DNA of 64,000 nt from Limosilactobacillus frumenti DSM 13145 (GCF_001436045.1 NZ_AZER01000016.1:472902-536901); one strand, 5' to 3'; shown: positions 1 through 10,021, numbered from the stretch's first letter. Notes: generated by a model from the letters alone, not told the origin. Program-made: numbers and translations.

Positions 1-1043
1 GCCAATAATTGACGGAAATCTGTCACCTGGTCTTCAGTAGAAACAGGATACAGGTGGGTAAAAACATTGTCCGCATACTGCTCGTAAAACGGCATTAGTT
101 GAGTGGCAACTAAGTAAATAAACAGGATCACCAAGATAGTATTCAACCAACTCACCTGGACGAAAAATGATACTAACATTCCCACGATTGTTAGCCGAGC
201 AACTAAACCGCTAATTTCGACATTGCGAACAAATCCATGAGCGTACAGGTATGACCATGGATGCCCCGCAATCGTCAACCAGTTCACTAACCAGCTCAAC
301 CATTGACGGCGCTTAACATTTCCTTGGACACTTGGGACATCCGTAAACAGGTTGAAGAAGCGGTACACACTGTACATTCGGTCAGTTTCCATTTTAACAG
401 CGGCCCGCCAATCAATCGTTAAATGACGATAAACCAAGCGCATACCAAGTGTTAAGACAATTGCCACGGCCAGACCGGCAAATGGATTTATCAACCAGGT
501 GGCTGCCGCAATAATTAAGGGGTTCACCCAATATTCGAAACGGCTTCGCCAGCGTTGTGCTGACCAGCGTAAACTAATGGATTTTCGGGCAGTAAATAAC
601 CAATTCTCCTTAGCGAGCATTGCGGTGATCACAATCATAATTAAGTCCACATTGGTCAATCGCTCGGTGGTCATTGCGAACGGCAGTGCCACAGCTGTAC
701 CTGCGATAGTAATCAGCTCTGCTAAAAGAACGCTGTAGCGATAAGCATGGTCAAGATAATTCTCCATCGCCTTAACTTGGGGCAATAGGAAAATTGGATC
801 TGCCCGTTTAAGCAATGTCGCCAGTCGACCAAGTTGAGGCAGGATGGTAAACCAAAGGATCAGTAGCCACCGTGTCCACCACAAATGGGAATTCAATTGT
901 GGCAGCCACTGAGAATAACCATAAGCTAATGCCCCGAACAAAAAGAATAAGGCAATGACAAAGTGATCATTAAAAACGAGTCGCCAATACTTAAGTAGCG
1001 TCATAAAATGCTTTTGACGACGTTGACTAAATAAACTACTCAT
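1..1043 (-). CDS. ecsB: EcsB-type ABC transporter permease (3' end beyond window)
   Basis: Membrane subunit paired with the EcsA ATPase; in Bacillus the pair affects protein secretion and regulated intramembrane proteolysis. The frame is open from the ATG at 1043 to the first base of the window (at least 347 codons; family about 400). The N-terminus reads MSSLFSQRRQKHFMTLLKYW, followed by hydrophobic segments. The start overlaps the last 8 bases of ecsA, so the two are translationally coupled. The identification rests on the overlap with ecsA and the divergent hit gene, an arrangement conserved in Firmicutes, plus the membrane character. Confidence 0.85.
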   Translation of the reverse strand, partial: MSSLFSQRRQKHFMTLLKYWRLVFNDHFVIALFFLFGALAYGYSQWLPQLNSHLWWTRWLLILWFTILPQLGRLATLLKRADPIFLLPQVKAMENYLDHAYRYSVLLAELITIAGTAVALPFAMTTERLTNVDLIMIVITAMLAKENWLFTARKSISLRWSAQRWRSRFEYWVNPLIIAAATWLINPFAGLAVAIVLTLGMRLVYRHLTIDWRAAVKMETDRMYSVYRFFNLFTDVPSVQGNVKRRQWLSWLVNWLTIAGHPWSYLYAHGFVRNVEISGLVARLTIVGMLVSFFVQVSWLNTILVILFIYLVATQLMPFYEQYADNVFTHLYPVSTEDQVTDFRQLL

Positions 1044-1773
1044 CGTCATCATTCCTTGCTAAACGAAGATAAATATCATCCAGTGATTCATTTGGCTGAT
1101 CAGCCTCAGCACGTAATTCGTCTAATGTTCCATGAGCACGCACCCGACCGTTAGCAAGTAGGACAAAGCGATCACAATACTTTTGGGCCGTGTCCAGAAC
1201 GTGGGTTGACATCAGGACTGCCGTTCCCGCTTGTTTTCGTTCTTCAATTAGGTTAAGCAAGTCATGGACAGCGAGCGGATCCAATCCATAGAATGGTTCG
1301 TCCACAATTAATAGCTTGGCGTTAGTCATAAAGGCACAGCAGATCATCACCTTCTGCTTCATCCCCTTGGAAAAGTCTGCTGGGAACCAGTCTAACTTAT
1401 TGTCTAAGCGGAAGGTTTTCAAAAGTTGGTGAGCCCGTGGCCATGTCTGCTCAGGGGCCAATCCATAAGCAGTCATTGTTAATTCCAGATGTTCACGTAA
1501 CGTTAATTCATTATATAAGACCGGTGCTTCAGGAACATAAGCAATCTGTCGCTTATACTCCGCGGGGTCTTGGTCGATCTTGATCCCATTTAAAGTAATG
1601 GACCCAGAAAATGGTCGCAGTAAGCCAATTACATGGTTAATGGTAGTGGATTTACCTGCCCCATTTAGGCCAATTAGCCCCACTAATTCCCCCGGTTTAA
1701 CGGTGAAGCTGACCTTATGAAGAACCGGTATTTGTGAATAACCGCCGACAATTTGATTTACTTCTAATGCCAT
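1036..1773 (-). CDS. ecsA: EcsA-type ABC transporter ATP-binding protein
   Basis: ATPase of the EcsAB transporter, 245 aa, normal length. Visible motifs in order: Walker A GLNGAGKST (about residues 35-43), a signature region FSKGMKQK (about 135), Walker B LLIVDEPFYGLD (about 155) and the H-loop STH (about 190). It is the first gene of the ecsAB pair, transcribed away from hit. The C-terminus is acidic (NDDDE). The ATPase class is certain; the Ecs assignment comes mainly from context with hit and prsA. Confidence 0.92.
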   Translation of the reverse strand: MALEVNQIVGGYSQIPVLHKVSFTVKPGELVGLIGLNGAGKSTTINHVIGLLRPFSGSITLNGIKIDQDPAEYKRQIAYVPEAPVLYNELTLREHLELTMTAYGLAPEQTWPRAHQLLKTFRLDNKLDWFPADFSKGMKQKVMICCAFMTNAKLLIVDEPFYGLDPLAVHDLLNLIEERKQAGTAVLMSTHVLDTAQKYCDRFVLLANGRVRAHGTLDELRAEADQPNESLDDIYLRLARNDDDE

Positions 1774-1894
1774 GGTAATCTCCTTTGATCGTTCTAGCGT
1801 TGATTATATCATAGGGTCCCCTAATCGTGAGAATACGGTTTGATGTCATTTTTTGGTATACTATTGTTAATAATGTAAAAAGGAGCGAGTGAAC

Positions 1895-2320
1895 ATGGAC
1901 GATTGTATTTTCTGTAAAATTATCAAAGGTGAAATTCCTAGTTACACTGTTTATGAAGATGATGTTGTAAAAGCCTTTCTCGATATTTCTCAAGGCACTC
2001 CTGGTCACACCCTAGTTGTACCCAAGAAACATGTGAAGGATATTTTTGCATATGATCCTGACCTTGCAGCAGCGGTTTTCTCACGTATTCCAAAGATTGC
2101 CCGTGCGATCAAGGCTTCAAATCCAGATATTAAGGGTATGAATATCGTCAATAACAATGGTAAGGTTGCTTACCAATCTGTCTTCCACTCCCACATTCAC
2201 CTTGTGCCACGCTACTCTGATCACGACGATTTCAAGATGATCTTTAAGGATAATTCAGGCGATTACAATGATGAAAAATATAAAGCAATCCAAGATTCCA
2301 TCATTAAGCAGTTTAACTAA
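1895..2320 (+). CDS. hit: HIT family nucleotide-binding protein
   Basis: Histidine-triad hydrolase or transferase acting on nucleoside phosphoramidates or dinucleotides; 141 aa, typical. The N-terminus MDDCIFCKIIKGEIP is characteristic, with CxxC-type zinc ligands, and the triad appears as HSHIHLVPR near residue 100. I chose the ATG at 1895 over the in-frame GTG at 1889 because the AGGAG at 1881-1885 is 9 bases from the ATG but only 3 from the GTG. Upstream, TGG-TATACT (1854-1862) looks like an extended -10 promoter. It is divergent from ecsA, as in Bacillus. Confidence 0.93.
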   Translation: MDDCIFCKIIKGEIPSYTVYEDDVVKAFLDISQGTPGHTLVVPKKHVKDIFAYDPDLAAAVFSRIPKIARAIKASNPDIKGMNIVNNNGKVAYQSVFHSHIHLVPRYSDHDDFKMIFKDNSGDYNDEKYKAIQDSIIKQFN

Positions 2321-2537
2321 AACCGTTAAGACGGTAGCAGATGAAGCCGTCAGCGATGTTAAGGATGTTGTCAATGCCAGTCGACGATTAGCCACCAACG
2401 TTAAAGGTTTGCAACATGCTAGTCGACAAGCAGCTAGCTGGGAAGACGCTGTTCAGCGTGATGTGCAACGTTGGCAATCGCAGGCTCAACCGACGATTGA
2501 TAAGCTAAAACATGATATTGAAAAATTAAATAAATAG
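2268..2537 (+). CDS. YtxH/YhaH-like small coiled-coil protein
   Basis: An 89-aa Ala/Val/Gln-rich helical protein. Residues about 17-60 (TKTVKTVADEAVSDVKDVVN) give a heptad-like pattern typical of YtxH-domain general-stress proteins. It overlaps the 3' end of hit by 53 bases in another frame and ends just before a terminator, so it is probably co-transcribed with hit. B. subtilis has the YtxH-like yhaH in the same neighbourhood. The start is uncertain because only a weak AGG lies upstream. It has no membrane segment, unlike classical YtxH. Confidence 0.65.
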   Translation: MMKNIKQSKIPSLSSLTKTVKTVADEAVSDVKDVVNASRRLATNVKGLQHASRQAASWEDAVQRDVQRWQSQAQPTIDKLKHDIEKLNK

Positions 2538-2550
2538 CTGCAAATAAAAG

Positions 2551-2593
2551 CGGCCGTTAGCGTTCAATCATTGCGTTGGACGTTAACGGTCGC
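2551..2593. terminator. Bidirectional terminator between hit-ytxH and prsA
   Basis: Inverted repeat of CGGCCGTTAGCGT with ACGTTAACGGTCG, flanked by an A-run on the left and CCTTTTAT on the right. It sits between the convergent genes and can serve both strands. Confidence 0.75.
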
Positions 2594-2606
2594 CTTTTAT
2601 ATTGGT

Positions 2607-3557
2607 TTACTTGTTGTTTGAGTTGGAACTATTCTGGCCTAGTGAACCACTATTGCTATTAGCAGTAGTAGCGTTGGAATTCAGGTATTCATCAAGAATG
2701 TTCTTTAAGTCATTATCCTTGATGGAGACGTTCCCCTTCTTCAGGACATCAGCAACCACCTTGTGTAAGAATGTTGAGTTATTCATCTTTTCTTGCACAA
2801 TTTGGTTCCGCAAATCATTAATGTGTTGACTCTTCTTACCCTTTGCTGGGTGTTCAATCATGTAAATAACTTGGTAACCATCGTCAGTCTTAACTGGTTC
2901 CTTTGTGTATTCACCAGTCTTCAATTGGAAAGCGGCCTTCTTGTATGCTGAATCAACAGCGGTGGAAGTATTGTCAAAGGCTGCCACCTTACCACCAACG
3001 TTCTTATTAGAACTGTCAGTAGACTTTGACTTGACTAACTTCTTAAAAGTCTTGTAAGGACTGTCAGAATTATTCATCTGATCAATAATATTTTGGGCAT
3101 CTTCCTTACTGCCAACCAGGATTTCGGCAGTTTGAACTTTTGGCTGGTACTTAGTCCATTGCTTGTCAATCTGCTTGTTGGTGATGTGGACATGCGCCTT
3201 AACAGCAGCTTCCAAGCACAGGTTGGAACGAATTTGTTGCTTCAGGGACTTTTCAGTCAAACCGTTTTGCTGAAGCATGGCTGAAAATTGAGATCCATAT
3301 TGGTTCTTGTAGGTATTATATTGAGCATTAACTTCCTTGTCAGAAACTTGCTTACCATATTGCTTTTCCAATACCTTATCAAGGATCATCTGTTGAAGAA
3401 CCTGCTTACCGGAATTGGTTTGCTTCATACTGCTGTAGTATTCACTTTCGGTAATCTTCCCACCACTAGTCGTTGCCACAGCTTTGCTACCACAGGCAGC
3501 CAATGGCAGAATCAAAGTCACACTAGCGAGAATTGCTAATAACTTTTTAGATTTCAA
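2607..3557 (-). CDS. prsA: PrsA foldase lipoprotein (peptidyl-prolyl isomerase)
   Basis: Extracytoplasmic foldase anchored by lipid to the outer face of the membrane, helping secreted proteins and PBPs fold; 316 aa. The signal peptide with lipobox LAAC (about residues 18-21) is clear. A parvulin-like domain follows around residues 140-240 ([18 protein letters not shown] ... [14 protein letters not shown]). The C-terminal tail is Asn/Ser-rich and probably disordered. It is alone on its transcript, between the bidirectional terminator and yhaN. Confidence 0.92.
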   Translation of the reverse strand: MKSKKLLAILASVTLILPLAACGSKAVATTSGGKITESEYYSSMKQTNSGKQVLQQMILDKVLEKQYGKQVSDKEVNAQYNTYKNQYGSQFSAMLQQNGLTEKSLKQQIRSNLCLEAAVKAHVHITNKQIDKQWTKYQPKVQTAEILVGSKEDAQNIIDQMNNSDSPYKTFKKLVKSKSTDSSNKNVGGKVAAFDNTSTAVDSAYKKAAFQLKTGEYTKEPVKTDDGYQVIYMIEHPAKGKKSQHINDLRNQIVQEKMNNSTFLHKVVADVLKKGNVSIKDNDLKNILDEYLNSNATTANSNSGSLGQNSSNSNNK

Positions 3558-3667
3558 AAGAACACATCCTTCTATAATTTTTAATTCGAAAACTTACCAA
3601 TCTAATATACCACAATCAGAAAGCGGCACGAATTAGAAGTCCAAAATGTTTAAGAGTTTTTCAATAT

Positions 3668-6118
3668 TTATTCACATTTATTTAAATCAATCACTGCCGC
3701 AGACCAATTAAGGGCCCGTTCATCAGCGGTAAAGTAAATTACCTGTTGGTTCGCAGCTAACTGATTTAAGATGGCCATCATTTTGTGACGACGAACTTGA
3801 TCAAAATTAACAAAGCCATCATCAATTAAAATTGGTAATTTTAACTGGTCCGCAATAACCATGATAAATCCTAAACGTAAGGCAATAAATAATTGTTCGG
3901 CGGTCCCTAAAGAAAGTTCCTCTACTTGATAAGTCTGTTGATGATCATCAATCACTTGGATTCCTTCATCATTCAGCAGGATTTGCGAGTAATGTTTATT
4001 CGTCAATGTAGTAAAGAACTGTTCAGCCTGGTGAACAATCTTTGGAAAGCGGTCCGCCGATGCTAGTTGGAGTGCATGTTGAATCCATTTAATAGCCAAC
4101 TGGTAAGTCAACCACTGACGGCTCTCTTGCCAGATCACCGTCTCGAGATTGGCTTGTTCTTGCTGCAGTTGACTATAGGTGCCATTCTTGACGAGGTCCT
4201 CAATCGTTACCTTTAGATGAGCCAATTTGGTGACAATTTCTTCGCTTTGCTGTTGGTTAGCCGCCAGTTTCTGGTGGGCAGCAGTTAAGTTCTGACTTAA
4301 ATCTGCTTCATTGTCATATCTAGCCAATTGCTGTTTATCCTGATCACTCAGTTGCTGATCATATGCTGACTGCGTAACTGCCTGTTTTTGAGCCGCAGCA
4401 CGGGTAGCTAGATAATGACTAAATTCATTAGCGTCATGAACATCCACTTGCTGGTAGTAAGCTGATAATTGCTTTTCCATTGTTGACTGTCGGTTTTGCA
4501 AATCAACCACCTGCTTTTGTTCACGACTGAGTTCCCGGCCCAATTGATTAGCTTGTTGCGTTTGATCCTCGATTTGGACAAGCCATTGACGGTAGTTATT
4601 AATCAGTGCGTCATCATCACTGCCCTGGACAAACCGGGGCAGTTGCTGACGCAGAGTTTGAAATTGCTTAGTCAAAGAAACCGTTGCCTGATGGCTAACC
4701 TGGACCTGACGTTGAAGCTCCTGGTACCGGTGTAAGTCTGCTTGCATAGTAATCCACTGATTGGTTGGAAAAGCCGATAAACCATGTTGCTTACCAAAAC
4801 GGTGGATGGCTGCTGTTTGACTTTTAGCACTTTGATAATTAGTCCAATAATACCAGACACCGCCAGCAATGGCGATAACTAAGCCCAGTACTGTCAATAG
4901 TAACGTATGAACCGCCAAGCCAATAATAAATAGAGTAACTCCCACCAAGCTTAAAGCAAGGACAGGGGCCTTCTGACTACTTGTGGTCGTTTCTAACAAC
5001 GTATGCAGTTTGAACAAATCGTTTTCCCCTAGTGGCGCTGGCAATGGTTGCCGATGATATCGTTCTTCAATTTGGGATTGTTCTCGTTGCCAATCTGCCA
5101 GCTGTTGAGATGATTGATTTTGCATCTTCATTTGCAACGTTAATAACTGATCCTTTAGTTGTTGGTACTTGACCTTATTATTCTGGTAATCTTGTACTTG
5201 CTCATTGGCTAGTCCTGCTTGCTGCCCACTCAACCGTGCCACCGTTTCTTGATTTGCCTTTAATTGGCGCTGAACTTCGGCTAAGGATGTTTGCAATCCC
5301 TGCACTTTGGCAATGGTCTCATCACTCATCTCGTGCCGAAGCTGGTTTTTCTGCTGACCAGCCTGCCAATTTTGATAAACCGGCCATAACCGCTGAAGGT
5401 GCTCAAGCTTGGCAACCTGCTGTTTGCAATCCGGCCGTTGTGTTGCCAGTCGCTGTTGCTGACTAGTTAGTGATTGCACCTGCTGCTGTAATTGTTGGTA
5501 TTCGGCATATTGGTCACGGGCATCAGCGAGACGTCCACGTAGTTCTTGATATTCCTTCAAATGTTTGACCACTGGCTGCTTCCGTCCCCGGGGTTTGTAC
5601 AATTCATCAGCCTGTTTAGCTAACTTATTACTTTGCGCAAGCCATTCTTGTGAGCCAACTGCTCCAACCTGTTGGAGTTGCTGCTCAACAGTTGCTTGGT
5701 CCAGATCATCCGTAATCAAGTCCTGATTACCGAAGCTATAAATTGCGCGGTATAAGTCACGATCCAAGGGGCCAATTAACTGGTTCAAAAAAGAAACTGG
5801 CTTATGGTGACCATTGATATCAGTGATTGTCACCTTGCCCCCATTTTTACCTTTGGTCCGTTTAATTGTATATTCTTGGCCATTTTGATTGATTGTCAGA
5901 GAGCCACCATAGGCCGTCCCATCCTTAGGCAGGTACTGTTGGAAGCGGTTTTTACCCCGACCATCAGCAAAACCAAAAAGGATACTCAAGATAAAATTAG
6001 CAAGGGTTGTTTTGCCTGCTTCATTGTGACCAAAAACCACCGTTGGATTGTCCTCAAAGTTAAAATCCTGATCATGCCACTTGCCGAAGCCATCAATATG
6101 GACACGGTTAATCTTCAT
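3668..6118 (-). CDS. yhaN: YhaN-type SMC/SbcC-like AAA ATPase
   Basis: Large coiled-coil ATPase (816 aa) that works with the YhaO nuclease, resembling an SbcC/Rad50-SbcD/Mre11 pair in DNA repair. The N-terminal ABC head has Walker A FGHNEAGKTTLANF (about residues 33-46). Long Gln-rich coiled coils (about 170-360 and 440-650) flank a short hydrophobic hairpin near 390-430, seen in YhaN proteins. The C-terminal head carries LSLGTAEQLFIALRLG (signature) and LPILIDDGFVNFD (Walker B). The ATG at 6118 is preferred: the in-frame GTG at 6130 abuts the AAGGAGG. It overlaps yhaO by 11 bases. Confidence 0.9.
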   Translation of the reverse strand: MKINRVHIDGFGKWHDQDFNFEDNPTVVFGHNEAGKTTLANFILSILFGFADGRGKNRFQQYLPKDGTAYGGSLTINQNGQEYTIKRTKGKNGGKVTITDINGHHKPVSFLNQLIGPLDRDLYRAIYSFGNQDLITDDLDQATVEQQLQQVGAVGSQEWLAQSNKLAKQADELYKPRGRKQPVVKHLKEYQELRGRLADARDQYAEYQQLQQQVQSLTSQQQRLATQRPDCKQQVAKLEHLQRLWPVYQNWQAGQQKNQLRHEMSDETIAKVQGLQTSLAEVQRQLKANQETVARLSGQQAGLANEQVQDYQNNKVKYQQLKDQLLTLQMKMQNQSSQQLADWQREQSQIEERYHRQPLPAPLGENDLFKLHTLLETTTSSQKAPVLALSLVGVTLFIIGLAVHTLLLTVLGLVIAIAGGVWYYWTNYQSAKSQTAAIHRFGKQHGLSAFPTNQWITMQADLHRYQELQRQVQVSHQATVSLTKQFQTLRQQLPRFVQGSDDDALINNYRQWLVQIEDQTQQANQLGRELSREQKQVVDLQNRQSTMEKQLSAYYQQVDVHDANEFSHYLATRAAAQKQAVTQSAYDQQLSDQDKQQLARYDNEADLSQNLTAAHQKLAANQQQSEEIVTKLAHLKVTIEDLVKNGTYSQLQQEQANLETVIWQESRQWLTYQLAIKWIQHALQLASADRFPKIVHQAEQFFTTLTNKHYSQILLNDEGIQVIDDHQQTYQVEELSLGTAEQLFIALRLGFIMVIADQLKLPILIDDGFVNFDQVRRHKMMAILNQLAANQQVIYFTADERALNWSAAVIDLNKCE

Positions 6119-7325
6119 CGTCGTCCGCACCTCCTTGCCCTAATAATTGGGTTGCCGACTTTTGCAATTCAGCAACCAGCTGCTGGTCTTCCAAATGATC
6201 AGCAATAAACGGGTAGTTAGCCAGCTTGCCAGCTAGAGCCATGACCTGATCACTGGTAAAGACTTGCTGGGCTGACTCTGACCAGTATTTTTCATCTAAG
6301 TCGGTAATCTTAGGCAATTGTGTGCTGGCTGATTGCAGGTTGAGCTGATATGGCCACCACCGTAATTGCTGGTCCTCACAAGCATTTTGCAGGCGTTCTA
6401 GAATTGATCCGGCTAATACCTGACGTTTAAGGCCTGCACTAAGCTGGTCAGCCGGTAATTTAATTTCGACCATCGCAAAGGCGTCTTCTGTAGCGGGATT
6501 ATCAATCTGGTGAACCAAGTCGTCAACCAGCTGTTGACTAGTTTCGTCATTGTTAATTGATACTATCTCCTGGTGCCACTCAATTGGGGCAACGGGACGA
6601 AATTCTGGAATCAGTCGATCGTCCTGACTTTCTACCAAGTAATAGCCATGCTGACCATCTTCATTCTTGTGACGACCCTGAGGATTACCGCAGTAGACCA
6701 CCGCTGGCTGTTCATGTAACACCTGGTGTTTGTGAATATGGCCCAGTGCCCAATAATCATAATGAAGCGCTAATAATTCGCTAGTTGTGAAAGGGGCATA
6801 GTGATCCTGCTGGTCGTTACCGGTACGAACAGCTCCATGCAACATCCCAATCTGCCAATCGATATCCTTTTTTCGCTGAGGGTACTGTGCTACATAATCC
6901 TGATCCAACCATCGCTGATCGTAAGAGAAGCCACTAATGGCAACCCGCTGACCATTTTGCAAAGTCAGGAACTTGGTTTCCACTTGATTATCAAAAACAT
7001 TGACGTTACTAGGCAGAAGTGAATGGTTCGTTACCGGTTGATAGTCATGGTTACCGTAACTGAGGTACACCGGAATGTGGTGGTCAGCTAAGCGTTGACA
7101 CTGTTCTGCAAAAAAGTCTTCTGCCGCTGCCGAATGATGATCACGATCATAGATATCGCCGACAATAAGAACAAAATCAACCACCTGTTCAATTGCAGCA
7201 TCTACAATCCGTTGAAATGCCGCAAAAGTTGATTGGTGCACTTGTTTCCACAATTGATCAGGCATTTCAGTAAGTCCCAAAAAGGGGCTATCCAGGTGGA
7301 GGTCACCTGTATGAATAAACTTCAT
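6108..7325 (-). CDS. yhaO: YhaO-type DNA repair exonuclease (metallophosphoesterase)
   Basis: SbcD/Mre11-like nuclease subunit of the YhaO-YhaN pair, 405 aa. Metal-binding phosphoesterase motifs are visible in order: HTGDLHLDSP (about 5-14), VGDIYDRDHH (about 58-67), YGNHDYQP (about 92), and ALGHIHKHQ (about 195). The start at 7325 is favoured over the ATG at 7331 because the AGAGGA lies directly against the upstream ATG but six bases from the downstream one. No yhaM exonuclease gene lies between yhaN and prsA, unlike some Firmicutes. Confidence 0.9.
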   Translation of the reverse strand: MKFIHTGDLHLDSPFLGLTEMPDQLWKQVHQSTFAAFQRIVDAAIEQVVDFVLIVGDIYDRDHHSAAAEDFFAEQCQRLADHHIPVYLSYGNHDYQPVTNHSLLPSNVNVFDNQVETKFLTLQNGQRVAISGFSYDQRWLDQDYVAQYPQRKKDIDWQIGMLHGAVRTGNDQQDHYAPFTTSELLALHYDYWALGHIHKHQVLHEQPAVVYCGNPQGRHKNEDGQHGYYLVESQDDRLIPEFRPVAPIEWHQEIVSINNDETSQQLVDDLVHQIDNPATEDAFAMVEIKLPADQLSAGLKRQVLAGSILERLQNACEDQQLRWWPYQLNLQSASTQLPKITDLDEKYWSESAQQVFTSDQVMALAGKLANYPFIADHLEDQQLVAELQKSATQLLGQGGADDDED

Positions 7326-7362
7326 GTTCATTCCTCTTTCATTAATTTCAACATGACAACAA

Positions 7363-7401
7363 TGGGTTCCAACTTTCGGCCACGCCGAACGCTGGAACCC
7401 A
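7363..7401 (-). other. Nested hairpin between yheA-like gene and yhaO
   Basis: A perfect 9-bp outer inverted repeat (TGGGTTCCA with TGGAACCCA) encloses a second perfect stem (TTCGGC/GCCGAA with a CAC loop). No U-run follows on either strand, so it is more likely an mRNA stability or attenuation element than a simple terminator. Confidence 0.6.
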
Positions 7402-7426
7402 GTTAGTTAAAGTTATCTTCCAAAGC

Positions 7427-7816
7427 TTAGTTGTTAGCTTGTGGGCCTTGAGGACCTTGGGGACCCTTTGGCATAACATCTTGGTACAATTCTTGGATTG
7501 GACTAGTAATCGTCTTATTTAATTGTTGAAGCATGTTATCAACGGCTCGTTCTTGGTTCATTAAGGTTTGAACAGCAGGCTTAGTGCTAATTTCCTTAGC
7601 GATGGTTTGGATAGCGTTGATTTCATCTTGACTAAGCTTTTGACCAGCCATTTGCTTTTGTTGAGCATTAGCTTGCATTTGTTGGAACTTCTTGAAAGTT
7701 TCAAAGGTGTCCTTTTCCGCCTTCAAGTCGTCAAAAGCCTTCTTCAGATTTTGGTATTCTTGAGTTTCCTTTAATTGGCGGCTCAAGTCGTTAGCTGTAT
7801 CGTAAATATTAACCAT
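7427..7816 (-). CDS. YlbF/YmcA (YheA, UPF0342) family protein with GPQ-repeat tail
   Basis: An all-helical 129-aa protein matching the YheA/YlbF type (N-terminus MVNIYDTANDLSRQLKETQE). Members of the wider family (YlbF, YmcA) form complexes that influence RNase Y and competence or sporulation in Bacillus; the role of YheA itself is not established. The C-terminus ends in three GPQ repeats (PKGPQGPQGPQANN), a short collagen-like tail that looks strain- or genus-specific. It precedes yhaO on the same strand, as in related bacteria. Confidence 0.85.
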   Translation of the reverse strand: MVNIYDTANDLSRQLKETQEYQNLKKAFDDLKAEKDTFETFKKFQQMQANAQQKQMAGQKLSQDEINAIQTIAKEISTKPAVQTLMNQERAVDNMLQQLNKTITSPIQELYQDVMPKGPQGPQGPQANN

Positions 7817-7885
7817 GATATTCGCTCCTTCTTTTATTCATCAGTTTCAATTGTATCATATTAAGACACTCTCTACAGGTAGCGT

Positions 7886-10021
7886 TTAGAACAAGGATTT
7901 AACATTATTCCACCATTGTTCTGCCCGACCACCAAAATTATTAATTGTCTGGCCGAACCGGTTAATCAAGTTACTACCATCCTTGAGGAATGATCCCCAA
8001 CCTTTATCATTGCCGGTATTTGCTTGAGCCCGTTCCTGTGCATCTTCAACATTAAATTTGGTATTTGGCGTATTATTTAAGATTCCGGTCATTTCCGCTT
8101 TGAACAGCGAGTTAATACTATGCGCCGAAATATCATTCAAGGTGTGGTTAGCATTTGTGTCGTCATAGCCTTCCCACGTCGCCACAACCACATCAGGGGT
8201 ATAACCAACGATCCACTTATCACGGTCATTTTGGTCATCCCACTTGACCCCTGAGTTAGTAGTCCCGGTCTTACCAGCTACAGTGTAGCCAGCGGGCTTG
8301 GCAGTTTGCCCGGTTCCGTGGTCATAAACACCAATTAACATTGAAGTCATATTCTTAGCAGTATTAGCCGAAACAACTCGTTTAGTCTTCGTCTTTTGAG
8401 CCTTGACGATTGTCTTACCGGATGCATCTTCAATTTTAGTAATAAAATGACTTTCCGGCATATTACCACTATTATCGAAGGCACTGTAAGCCCGGGCAAT
8501 TTGTTCTGGGGAAACCCCCTTCGTCATCCCACCGAGGGCCAAAGCTAAGTTCCGATCGCCTTTTTCAACGGGCAAGTCAAATTTCTGAGCCATCCGATAA
8601 CCAGTGTTAACCCCAATCTTATTTAACAACCAGACAGCCGGAGCGTTTAAACTTTCATACAAGGCTTTATACATCGGTACACTGCCGCTGTATGTATCAT
8701 CATAGTTCTTCGGCGTGTAGTTATTTGAACCATAGGATTGTTTTTTATCCTGGAGGGTAGAATCGTAGAAGTAACCATGTTCCAGTGCCGGTGCATAAAC
8801 GACTAATGGTTTAATCGTTGACCCTGGCTGACGGCGCATTTGTGTCCCGCGATTAAAGCCTCGGAACACATGCTTACCTCGACCGCCGACAATGGCTGTT
8901 ACCCCACCAGTCTTGGGATCCATGGCCACAGATGCCGATTGGACCCGCGTCCCATCGGCCGAATCAACTGGGAAGTTATCATCATCCGCATAGGTCTGCT
9001 GCATGGACCGTTGCTGATCTTGGTCCAGGGTGGTGTAAATCTTGTAGCCGTTGTTCATAATTTCTTTTTCTGACAGGTGATAACGACTTTCCGCCTCGGC
9101 GATCACTGCATCAAAGAAGTATGGGTAACGGTAAGTATCACTTGGTACGTACCCATTAACTACATGTAACGGGGCCTTTTTATAAGTATTTGCACTTGCC
9201 TGGCTGATCTTGTGGTTTTCAACCATCAGCTGGATAACCAGGTTACGACGCTGCTTAGTCAGGTCAGGATGAACAATCGGGTCATAAATTCCGGGCGAAG
9301 TTAACATTCCAGCAAGAGTTGCGGCTTGCGGCACCGTCAGCTCACTGGCATCACAGTCAAAGTAGCGGCGAGCAGCATCTTGGACTCCCCAAACCCCATG
9401 ACCAAAGTAAGCGTTGTTCAAGTACATCGTCAGAATCTGTTTCTTGCTGTACTGATTCTCAACCTCGACCGCAATAAAAATTTCCTTCGCTTTCCGTGAG
9501 AATGTTTGCTGTTGAGTCAAGAAGGCATTCTTAACCAACTGCTGGGTCAAGGTACTACCACCACCAGAAATGTAATCCCGGTGTAGCAACTTATTCTTCA
9601 ACAGTAAAAATCCAGCCCGACCAAGACCCTTAACTGAGAAACCATGCTCATGGTAGAAGTTCCGGTCTTCTGTGGACAGGACCGCCGCCGGAACGTTATC
9701 CGAAATTTGGTCCAACTTTACATAGGTGCCCTTTTGCGAATACAGGCTCCCTGCTGATTGATTTTTACGGTCATAAATCATGGTGGGCCGTTGTAAACGA
9801 TTCTCCAGATTTTTAACATCAGCTGTCTTAGCGACGAATGTTAGATAAGTAGAGGCAATCAAAAAGACCCCCAGGATAATAACGATGATCCATCGCGTTA
9901 ACTGGTAACGATGCCAGAAGGCCTTGAAGCTTTGCCGAAATTGGTGCCACAAGCGTTTTAGCCATGTCTTGAACCGTTGCCCAACAGTCGATTGTTCTTC
10001 ATCTTCAGGTGAACGTCTCAT
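7886..10021 (-). CDS. Class A penicillin-binding protein (glycosyltransferase/transpeptidase)
   Basis: Bifunctional peptidoglycan synthase of 711 aa. A basic cytoplasmic tail (1-42) precedes one membrane anchor (about 43-65). The GT51 domain shows TEDRNFYHEHG, GGGSTLTQQLVKN and a conserved KEIFIAVEVE. The transpeptidase domain has SxxK in QPGSTIKPL, SxN in SLNAPAV and KTG in AGKTGTTN. The C-terminus is a Asn/Gly-rich tail without a fibronectin domain. It is monocistronic by position. PBP1a-, PBP2a- and PbpF-type labels are all used for this architecture, so I give no symbol. Confidence 0.93.
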   Translation of the reverse strand: MRRSPEDEEQSTVGQRFKTWLKRLWHQFRQSFKAFWHRYQLTRWIIVIILGVFLIASTYLTFVAKTADVKNLENRLQRPTMIYDRKNQSAGSLYSQKGTYVKLDQISDNVPAAVLSTEDRNFYHEHGFSVKGLGRAGFLLLKNKLLHRDYISGGGSTLTQQLVKNAFLTQQQTFSRKAKEIFIAVEVENQYSKKQILTMYLNNAYFGHGVWGVQDAARRYFDCDASELTVPQAATLAGMLTSPGIYDPIVHPDLTKQRRNLVIQLMVENHKISQASANTYKKAPLHVVNGYVPSDTYRYPYFFDAVIAEAESRYHLSEKEIMNNGYKIYTTLDQDQQRSMQQTYADDDNFPVDSADGTRVQSASVAMDPKTGGVTAIVGGRGKHVFRGFNRGTQMRRQPGSTIKPLVVYAPALEHGYFYDSTLQDKKQSYGSNNYTPKNYDDTYSGSVPMYKALYESLNAPAVWLLNKIGVNTGYRMAQKFDLPVEKGDRNLALALGGMTKGVSPEQIARAYSAFDNSGNMPESHFITKIEDASGKTIVKAQKTKTKRVVSANTAKNMTSMLIGVYDHGTGQTAKPAGYTVAGKTGTTNSGVKWDDQNDRDKWIVGYTPDVVVATWEGYDDTNANHTLNDISAHSINSLFKAEMTGILNNTPNTKFNVEDAQERAQANTGNDKGWGSFLKDGSNLINRFGQTINNFGGRAEQWWNNVKSLF

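Noticed and set aside
5236..5466. Open frame opposite yhaN
   Set aside because: Lies wholly inside yhaN on the other strand with no ribosome site; same judgement for the many antisense frames in argS, leuS, metK, nrdD and others.
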